NCBI RefSeq assembly: GCF_000143415.4
Contig: NW_003314262.1
Location: 3,282,519-3,346,518 of the forward strand
Direction: 5' to 3'
DNA from: Selaginella moellendorffii
Lineage: Eukaryota > Streptophyta > Lycopodiopsida > Selaginellales > Selaginellaceae
DNA: 64,000 bases
How positions within the stretch are numbered: position 1 is the first letter of the stretch; the number at the start of each line of letters is the position of its first letter. The notes beneath the pieces were generated by a model. It was not told the DNA's origin, searched no databases, and worked only from the letters and a program-made list of their open reading frames with translations. A program made the translations under genes and the position numbers. Shown piece by piece: positions 45,831-56,400 of the stretch.

Positions 45831-48800
45831 TGATATAACCAATCGACAGTAGCTACCCCATGAGTAGAGATTTCACCTTTCACACGAAGTGCCGAAACCA
45901 GTTTGCCTATACTGGCCCAAACTCAAAGATCAATAGATGGACAATATCAAAATCATAAATAATGATATCTTAGAGATTTAATTATCACTGAATATAGCTT
46001 AGATTAGAACACAAAAGTATTCCAAGTAAGTTATCATCTGATAAACCAGTTTTAGAGTATAGGAACCACCAAGATCATCATTTTTGGAAAACATAAGATT
46101 CACCATCTAACAAAATTCAATAACCAATGTATCATCAAGAAAACTCAATAATGAAACTTAATTATCAAAGATGGCAGACGGTATGCCAAACAACTTGCCA
46201 AAGACAACCAAATAAACACAAAGTATCATTGACTGACAAACACAATGCTCGCGAATTTATTACCCAAAGGAAATCCCAACTTATCAGAATTAACTTAAGC
46301 AATAATCAACAGAACAGAATGAATGTGGGAAGACCAACAAACACTCATTCATGTCAACTATCATAGAAGCAAATCTGAATAGATCCCAATCAACAACACC
46401 AAGGAATTCAAATTGCCTAAGCAGGTGTCAGCAACATCCTACTGATGTCTCAAACCCAAGAGACTAATCCAGAGCAAACCACAAAGAATATGTGGTATTG
46501 CAAAAAGCCATAAGCCATCAAAGAAATAACTGACCATTACGAAAGATTATCAATCATCCCATCAATAAAGAAATGCATAATCATCGTTGAAGAAAGAATC
46601 TACCATCCCAAAAAACAGCAAATTATTCTATATCAACAACAATCAAGCAAAATCTTTGGACACGGATAATCAACTATCCTAGATGATAGTCAATCATTAC
46701 CAATGATTGCCAGATGCAAAAACCAACTTCAACATTGAAACTAATGAGCTAAAATGCCTTCCCTAACAACTTCTAACAAATAGAATAACAAGCATAAAAC
46801 TCAAAGAACCAAAAGCTTGAAGAAGCCTATAGCTAAGTCTTGCCTAACAATGATCACAAGTCTTGCATGAACTAACTTTAATACTAAAGAAGAAATTATG
46901 GTGCAACGCACAATATCCTTCTCAACACATCTATAGCTAAACTTCATAATGCCAAAGCTAATGAAGTGCATATTTGCATCAATTCAAAAGCTAAGCATAA
47001 TGGAGCTATGCTCAACAAGTGATCACGAAACGATCATCTATAAATCCATCTATAGCAAGACGTAACTCACTTCATAACAAGCATAAGAAGAATCATCAAT
47101 GATCAATATATCGAATTCAAATCTAATAAGGATTCAAATATTTCAATATTGATCACTAACTTTTCATCTTGTAAAGCTAGTATAGTCTATGATTCAATCA
47201 CTTTTCAAAAAAAAACCAAAGCTCAACCCCTACTAAATAATCTCGTCTAGAACACAATTAACTCAAACTTGCCACTCAGTTCATTTGAACGTCAACACAG
47301 TTGCTAACTAGCAAATGCACGAATGCTAATAATATAAAGCTAAAGCCAAATCATCAACACTATCTTCATCCAGATTAATGAAACTTGACATTGATCTTTC
47401 AAAGAGATATCTCATTTCACTCGATTCTTAACAACAACAATGCCAACGACAAAGCATCACTTCAATGCCATCAACATCAGAACAAAGCTAGAAGAAAACA
47501 AGAGTGAATCACCACTTAAAACTCTCTAGCAACCAAGCTAACCAAAGTCGAAGATACCTTACTCAATATCTGAGACTAGTTCTTTAACAATACTCAACTA
47601 CAAATAACACTTCCTCAAAGAGTGAATCACTACATCTAAGACTCAATGAAATCCAACACTATGAACTAAACGCAACCAAATAATATTGACAAAGGAATCG
47701 ATATGCCAACATGGAAAAGAAACCATGTAAGTCTAACTACACGATCCTCTGCAACACCATCCGGTAAAACAAGCCCATCACTACTAAATCATCATCGAGT
47801 GAAGCAAGTGTCAACAGTCCTTTGACGAAGTCTACAAGCAATCACTAGTTGCAAAGCAACTAACAATCACTCTTTCAACTTGCCTTCACAAGTCCCAAAC
47901 ACTAAGCTCACGTCATCGAGTCATACACTTGTCCAACATGAATGTAATACCCCAGGCACGAGATAAAGGTTCATGGGCAAGCACGAACTAAATGACTACT
48001 CGAATCCAACTCAACCGCGATAAACTCACTAACACATCTAGTCAATAGCTCTGAGCATGCTTTGAAGAGGCTAGCTATGCATGATCAACACTCAGCTGAA
48101 ACTAAAGTGAAGACTATGAGATGAACTCATATCAGTACACAACCTCCTCATAGACAAAGCTATAATATGAGTATCAACATATCAACCTCAAACAACTAAG
48201 TTGGATATCACTATCCTCAGCCAAAGTGTAGAACCACCAAGACCAAGTCAAGATCAGTGAGAACTCACTACTCTCATAAAGTCTAATGAAATGCAAAGTG
48301 CAACCTACCACCAAGCACAACGCTACAGAAAAAATGCACAAGGGTCACCCTTCTTAGAAAAGCGCAATGGCCACTTTTCTATACCAACTCCAGACTCTAT
48401 CCAACTCAATCGCCTTAGCCCCAAAAGTTAGCATCCCTTTCGGGTTGCACCATATAAACTACCTACTAAGGTGTAAGCTAACCAAAGTCAACTCCAACCC
48501 CCTTCACTAGTTTGTATTGGTTTACGGAAACGGAATGGTTTTCAAGCAAAGTGATCAACAGATCAGCCATTCGAAAAGTCTAAGAAAATTTGTGGAAAAT
48601 TTTTATCTTAAAGAAAAAATAACTCTTAGTCCAGGAATGCAAATTTTCAAGACTTAATCAACTTCCTTCTACTAACAACTTCACATAAGTTCACCTCAAC
48701 ACCAATTTCCATGACTCATAGTATGCTTAAGCATCAAATATCTTTGCCCATACTTCCGACATCTAACACTAACATCCGCAAAGTGCAAAGTGAACATCTA

Positions 48801-50318
48801 AGGCTTGATCATGAGGACCACATCTTTAGACATCCACATTGCACTAACACTTTTCTTCAACCACCTTCAAGATCTAATATGAAGCCAAAACACTAACAAG
48901 AAACATGATATGAAAATTCAAGGTTTAAGGAAAATTCCTGATCACTCAAAACAACAATGCCACTTCCACTAACACAAGTGTTAGTAATGTCAATGCCTCA
49001 ACAACACATCTTCTCCATCTAACAATCTACTTCAAGTGCTAACGGAGAAACCAACAAGTTATAGCAAGTGAATGATATAACCTTTTTCCAACACCTTATA
49101 GGCAAACCCTCAAGGAAACAAGGTAACAACTTAAGCTCAGCACAATGGACCACTATCGAGAATTTAGTCAAAACTACTACAATGCTACTATTTGCAAATA
49201 GACTAACTTCACTATCAACCACTTTGGGGTTGATCATCGTCTAACCAAGCAACTTCGTAAACACATTACTCATTATCACATGGATATGATATAAAGTCAC
49301 AATGACTTGATCATCAATTGAGCAACACCACAAGTAATGCCAATGTTATTACTTCAAAGGTTTATGTGAGCATCAAGTGCCAACTCAATTCGACAAAATG
49401 CAACATAAATGCCACACTCCACCGATAGAGTTTTATAACACTGAACACCACTAACTTTTGTTCACAACACGGACAAGCTCATGCCACTCGCTATTCGACC
49501 AAACTCAAAACTTAATCTAACACCAAGCTACTCAAGGAGCAACAGCAAGGTTCCCCGGAAAAGAATTAAGCATTGCAACACAAGTCTTCCAATAGCAAGC
49601 CTAGACAAAATGGTTTAGTGCATCACCACTATCCATCACACGACTCACCACTTGTAAGACCACCATAACCAACATGTATCAAGGTAGGGTCTCTTGATTG
49701 CATAATGTGAACACGAGCAATGAGTTAACACATTGTTGCAAATCATCTCTCCAAGAAGGGAAGATGATTTACGTGTTTGATCCTTCATCCTTGACGACTC
49801 TCTTTTCGGTCTTATCTTTGACTAAACCTTAAGCTTGCATTTGCACTGCCTTCAGTCCAATCCAAGAAAAGTTTATGAGAGAGCATGGCAATGATTACTT
49901 GAATCAATAGACTAATCCCTACAGTCTTGATTGATCCACTCATAATCATGCTTAGGAAGGATCCACTAGTGCCATGCTAAACAGTTATGGACCAGCCTAT
50001 TTGCCACTCATAGCAAACCTAGGGAAGGTTTACTTTCACCCATGGTACATGGAACAACTCATGGAACCACCGATAGGATAACATTAATCCTGCCAACTCA
50101 AAGTGTAACCTTGAGTTGCTAATGTGCCTCACTCACGAGCCCAAGCTCAAACTCGTGCAAATGGAACAACTCAATCCCTCTTGTGAGCTCAAGCTTAAGC
50201 TCATAGAATATGGTACAACAATGTAACTAAATCCATACCCAAGGAACAACGCGAAGTCTTTGCACCCAAACGTGTACCCACTCGGATCATCATTTTCATC
50301 TCTACGATGCGCTTTTGG
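45831..50318 (-). repeat. long non-coding retroelement segment, reverse copy
   Basis: About 4.5 kb of AT-rich DNA without a supported reading frame except a decayed piece at 50133-50420 (minus: AHRRDENDDPSGYTFGCKDF). Its right 2 kb (48290-50318) is homologous in reverse to 35860-37604. The left part (45831-48290) has no partner I can see because the forward copy is cut at 37604. Probably a large non-autonomous LTR-element body inserted in the opposite orientation to the surrounding gypsy DNA. Confidence 0.55.
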
Positions 50319-50319
50319 A

Positions 50320-52517
50320 CAATTGCGCGTAAACTTTCTTGAATATATAGTCAATGGTGGCGTAATTGAGGTCGATCCAAAGAAAGTGGAAGCGGTGAAG
50401 TCCTGGGAAGTCTTAACCACTGTATCAAATGTTCATTCCTTTCTCGGTTTGGTGGGATATTATCGCAAGTTTGTCTACAATTTTGCAAGAATTGCTCTTC
50501 CGTTAACTGAGTTGATGAAGAGTAGTATTCCGTTTCATTGGACACCAGCTTGTCAACGTGCTTTTGTACGGTTGAAGGAGATCTTGACTACGGTTCTTGT
50601 TCTCAGGATCCCAGATCTTGATAAACCCTTCGAAGTGCATTGTGATGCATCTGGCTATGCTATTGGTGTGATGTTGCAGCAAGATTGTAACAAAGCAATG
50701 GGTGTTACATTAAGGTGACATAGTTGTCCCGTTGCATTCTATTCCAAGAAATTGGATGAAACTCAACGAAGATGGCCAACGCATGAGAAAGAGATGTTCG
50801 CTATAGTGTCAACCCTGGAACACTGGAGACACTACTTGGGTGGACATACCAAAGTTTATACAGATAGTAACACACTTAGCTACTTTGCTACGCAGCCTAA
50901 GCTTATGCTGAAGTAGGCTTGTTGGCAAGAGAAGCTTGCTAGATATGATATTAAAATCATATATAAACATGGTAAAGACAATATTGTTCCAGATGCATTG
51001 AGTCGTCAAGCTTAGTTCCGAGCAATATCGGCAATCAGTTCGGACTGGTTAGAGGACTTTCGGGCTTCGTATGGTAATGATCTGTTGGTGAAGGCAATCT
51101 TACACTGTGTGGAGTTGTCGAAGCAAAACCCTGGTAGCGAAGCAACGAAAGTTGCTAGTCGAACCAATGTGAAGCTTCACTTCTCAGTTCGGGATGGGCT
51201 TATATTCTATAAGCAAGAAAGATTGTATCTTCCCTCTAAGGATCTACATCAGTTATTTCTGCGGGAACATCATGATGTTCCAGCAGCGGGACATAGTGGA
51301 TAGCAAAAGACTCTAGCTTCGTTGAAAAAGGGATTTTTCTGGTCTGGTATGGAAGGTGATGTAGCGGACTATGTCCGTTCCTGCCCTATATGCCAACAAT
51401 GTAAGCGCAAAGCTGAGAAGCAAGCTGGAAAGTTGCAGTGCAATCTAGAACCGGCATGGCCATTTTAGAGTGTGACACTTGATTTCGTCACTTGCTTGCT
51501 GAAGTCTAAGGGTTATGATACTTTGATGGTGGTTGTGGATTGGTTGTCGAAGATTGCACACTTCATTCCAACTGTGGGAACAATAAATGCAAAACAAGTA
51601 GCAAAGCTCTTTTTCCATGAAGTAGTGCGAGTTCATGGTCTTCCTGAAGAGATGATCTCGGATAGAGATTCGAGGTTTACAGGGAAGTTTTGGGGCACAT
51701 TGTTTCAGCTGTTTGGTACTAAGTTGAAGTTTAGTATGGCTTATCATCCTCAGACTGATGGGCAGACCAAATGCGTGAATGCTCAAGTTGAGGATTATCT
51801 GCAGTACTATGTCGCGGCAAACCAACGCAACTGGGTTAAGCATTTAGACACAGTAGAAATTTGTTATAACAACACATTTCACAGTGCTATTAGCTGTTCT
51901 CCATGGGAGATGGTGCAAGGAAATGCTCGTGGGGTTCCTCAACAGATTGTTGTACCGAAACCAATGCCTGAAATGTTGGTCCCAGCTATTGAGATTTATG
52001 CGGACCAACTACGCCAAGGTTGGTCTAGAGCTACTGAGGCGATGGGCAAAGCTCAGGATAGGTATCGACGTCATAAGATTAGCATCGTTGAGATGTATCC
52101 CATCAAGTGGGAGATCAGGTGTGGCTATCTTCTCGGAACTTGAATATTAAGGGCTTCTTGTCCCAGAAGCTATTACCAAGATATATTGAACCCTATCGGG
52201 TATTGAAGCGAGTTGGTGATGTATCCTATAAGTTGGATCTTCTGGATGAGTTGTTTCATGTCAGTTTACTGGCACCATATCGTGTTGATGCGGATCGCTC
52301 TATGGACATTCGTCCCCCTCCGGAAGTTGTGAATAGTGACATGGAGTATGAGGTCGAGACGATTCTCTTGTCCCACAAAGCTTGTGGTGGTTGTTCCAAG
52401 GAATATCTAGTTAAGTGGAAAGGTTACCCGGCTTGTGAATCAACTTGGGAACCTCTTAGGAATCTTACACATGCTCGTGAGCTTGTTACAGAGTATGAAA
52501 ATCGTAATAAAGATTAG
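50320..52517 (+). pseudogene. Ty3/gypsy chromovirus pol (RT end, RNase H, integrase, chromodomain)
   Basis: Truncated at 5'. It starts inside reverse transcriptase (NFLEYIVNGGVIEVDPKKVE, VHSFLGLVGYYRKFV). RNase H follows (VHCDASGYAIGVMLQQD, stop TGA at 50716, VAFYSKKLDETQRRWPTHEK, VYTDSNTLSYF), then another stop. The integrase zinc finger has HHDVPAAGHSG, a TAG at 51301 and CPICQQCK. The integrase core begins after a TAG near 51466, with catalytic residues in VVVDWLSKIAHF, ISDRDSRFTGKFWG and the Glu of AQVEDYLQYY. A frameshift lies near 52110. The C-terminus is a chromodomain (EYLVKWKGYPACESTWEPLR), so this is a chromovirus. It may be the 3' half of the element whose LTR and gag-protease lie at 37605-40565, but most of reverse transcriptase is missing. 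Confidence 0.85.
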
Positions 52518-53430
52518 CTTTTGTAAATCTTGTAATAAATCTTGCAAATTAATAAAGTAATATATTTCTATAAATCAAAGTGTCATTTCTCTTGTTCGTT
52601 TGTACTTGGGTTAGTTTTGGCAGGCTGACTTAAGCACTTCAGTGCATGGGTCTAATCCATAACCATAGGGATAACTATTATAGACTGATCACAAGTCCCC
52701 ACCTCTCTCTCGATGATTCATTTTCAAAAAGGGGCATGGTTGTGTAAACAACTTAATCTGCCAATTTATAATAGTTGTCTAAATCTTCCCGATGGGGTTG
52801 ATTTCTTGCTCAAGAGAAGTTGGGCTTCTAGCCTTCTCCCTATGTCCCTGTGGGCAGGGATGTATCATTCCTTTGTATACTTGGAGCAGCAAGGCTAGCT
52901 AACTCCGTTAATCATTTCCTTGTCGGTGATGGCCAGAGGGTGTCTAAGTCTTAATGTCTTTGGACGTAGAGGAGAGGTCGTTCCATAACTCATTTAAGTC
53001 AGTGCATTTCCCACATAGTGTGCTTTCCGTTAAATTTCGGAGTTAAGCTCTATTTCGTTAAAGTGGGAATTGTCATTATCCCACTTGTAAAATAAGGTTT
53101 CCAAACCTTTATATAGTATATAAATATAACAAAATTCAACTGCATTGAGGCACATGCCATTTTATTTTAAACAAGGAAATGTCTACTCAATCACTTTTCC
53201 TCCCTCTGCCACTGCTTCACCTCTCTCTTCTCCTTGTCATCGTCGTCCAATTTCTTTCCATCCTTTTAATATTGGCTCAGTTGCTCCGAGTCTAGGTGGA
53301 GCCCAAGTCCCCATTCAATCTTTACTTTCCCCTTATTAATAAAACAACTTCGTAGACTTCCAATAACATGTTATAACACTTCTAGTATAATGCAAATCCT
53401 CTCAAAGAATTGTCTTTTAATATTAATACA
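52518..53430. other. 3' flank of chromovirus and repeat arm, no gene
   Basis: 52518-52690 may contain the element's 3' non-coding region. 52690-52955 is the reverse partner of 45521-45830. 52955-53430 shows no supported gene. Half-copies of the palindrome found to the right (ACATGCCAT) begin near 53152. Confidence 0.45.
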
Positions 53431-53486
53431 ATGGCATGGAACCCCATGCCATAATAAGTTACATTTTTAAATAAATACATGCCATC

Positions 53487-56400
53487 TCAGACTGTTATTT
53501 TTTGCCTCCAACGCCTATACAATAATCTTGGAATTTCATCACTCTCCACACTATCAGGATTTAAACCCAATAGTAATGCCATCTCTTCTCTAATACGTCC
53601 ACGCTCATGTTCAGTGGTCGAAGAACCCATCCGGTTGAGCAGATTATGGAGATGCGGATAGTGCTTGGCTAGACAATATACATGCCATAAATGATGACTG
53701 GTGTCTATCCAATCAAATGGCTTCTGATATACCGTTCCATCTGCCATTTGGTTGATTTCTGCAGCCACCTCCTGGACTGGCCGGTTCTCTATCACCATCG
53801 CTCCAAGCCGTTTTGCAAGGTCCCCCAGAACATACGGTTTCTTCTCCCTAGTTTCCATATTGCAAGAGATGGGGTGCACTGCATATGTATGCGTGTTCAC
53901 TGCAGTTTTAATCGGCGAGTCATCGATGATGAGGATTTCACTTGACCTAGCAGTCCGGTTCATCACTACAGCCTCTGGCTTGACGAAGATGGGATTGCTA
54001 CCCCTCACATAGACCATAGTCAAGCAATCCTCCTACGTTAGGAGAAAGTCAAATGGTAATATTACTCGCGTCTGATCGTGCATCATCTGTAGCAACGTTA
54101 ATGCATTGTGGCGCATCATGGATGTCCAAACTCCCAATTGCAAATTGAACCCGGCCCTCTGTTTTAAGTGTCGCATGGTCATTATTAGATCCCGCAATTT
54201 CTCCCACGTGATTAATGTGAATCTGTCTCTTTTGACCAACTTGCAACCACAGGCTTTGGAGGGTGCAGTGACATTCGAGGACGAACCATGCTTATGGGAG
54301 AAAAGGACACCGTTCAGATCAAAAATGATACAGTACCTTCGCCGTGACTCTGAAATGAAATGCGTCAGTATAAAAAATGGTACAAGTCAATTTTACCATC
54401 TACAATATTAGCGAATGGTGCTCCCGATGGTCGTTGAGAGGGTTTTGGTCGAGGAAACGTGAAGGGCGGAAATACTCTCCTCTGCAATGTGGGGTCAATC
54501 GCATCCGATGGCGTGTGGGCACATGCCATTTCAGCTGTAGACTCTGGTACAACTGGCTCAACAGTGGCATGGGGTGGTTTCGATGGCGTGTGATCACACG
54601 CCATTTCAGCTGGTGCCTCCATTGGCAAAGTGGACATGACCGAACAGGCAGCAAGAGCGGTGTAGGGAGGTTCCAACGGCGCGTAGTCAGACGATTGGGC
54701 ACACGTTGAGTCCGTTGGAAATGAGGATACGACCGGCTCGGCGGCTGGGGCGGCCTCATGCGGGTCCAATAGCGCCTGGTCACCGTCAGTTGGATACATA
54801 GAGAAGATTGACTTAGTGGTATGGGCAGCATCAAGTGGAGCGTGGTCAGCTTGCTTGGCGTTGATATGGATAGTAGCCTCCGCCAGCTCTGATGACTCTT
54901 GCAAGCAAGTAGAGTCCACTAGCGGATCCATATGCATGTCCAAATATCTCCCTTCGATTGAGATGGTATCCTCCCGTGCTACTAAAAACAAACTCATTAG
55001 CACATTGAATCGACTATACTGTATTTACCATCAACTGCTATTGAGGAACTAGGATCGATATCACTTGGGCACATTGTTGATTCTGAAGGATTGGACATAC
55101 GTTTCGACCCTTGCTTGGCACTATCCTTCCTCGACACTAAAGGCTAGAGTTTGTATCTTAATTCAACTGAATAATCTCTACTTACCATTTGCTCTGCGAC
55201 CTACATGGACAATGTTAGAAATGGTAAAAGGTTAGGAATGGATGTACTATTATTTACCTGATGGTTTGTCTTGTATGACCTTTCTCCGCTACTCTTTGGC
55301 CACCTCAGGCTGGCCATCGTCGTCATCATCGTCGTCGTCGTTATTGTGATCGTCACCATTGTGAGGACCATCCAAGTCCTCTTCATCCTCCTCTTCTTCG
55401 TCCTCCTCTTCTTTGTCCTCATCTTCGTCCTTCTGCTCTTCCTGCTCATTATCTTTCTCTGGCTCCTCATCCCCCTCCTGCATTTCTTCCATAGGCTGCT
55501 CAGGCTGGATGGCTTGTTCTTCCAGGACCATCTTGGGAAAATCATCTGGCCGAGTCTCCATCTCAAAATACAAGACATCCATAGCCTGTTTTAGTGCGTG
55601 ACCTAGGACCGTATCCTCACCCGACTGTCTTAACATGGTTTCTGCATGTTCTTGCACCCTTCGAAGACGACGAGATAAGAAAAACGTGGCCCTGACTTGA
55701 AAAGCATCCCTCATCCATTGTACCTCTCCATTGAGATTGGGGAAGGGGAGTCCGCCATAGGAATCTGAGTCAGGAGGTGGTGACTGGCTGCTTTCACTTA
55801 GCCCTTGATCTGCAATGAATGGCATGAGCACACATGCCATAACCGCGAGGCATTACCTATCATCTTTTCGTTGCCCTTCTTCTTTTTCGAATCAAACGCC
55901 TCTGATCCCGACGACTGTCCAACGTGCTTTTGCTTTTTATGACCACTGTCAGTTTGAGCTTGATCTGCAAGAAATGGCATGAGGACCCACGCAATAACCA
56001 TGACGCTTTACTTCCCGTCCTTAGAGGCTCTGTCATGCCTTCTGCATCCTCAGGTGCCTGCTCCTCAATTCCCTTTCGCTTTCGTTTCTTATGCGCCCGT
56101 TCTACAGAAATAGCATGAGGACATACGTGATAAGCACACAAATGCTTTTACCCTTCCTCCTCTGCCCTGGTCGGTTGTCCATCTCTTTGTCTACAGCGTC
56201 TGAAAGCTGTTTTGCAGGTAGCCTAATTCGAGGTTCACGACGTCTCCTTGGCATTTGAATTGTATATTATTGCATCAACACATGCAACATCCCATAATAT
56301 TTTTAAGTTACCTTTCATAAAGTTTTCCATTGGTTCAACTCGTTCCCCTGAAATACAAACTTAGATAAGTGCATGGGGCCATATGTCATGATCGTACCTG

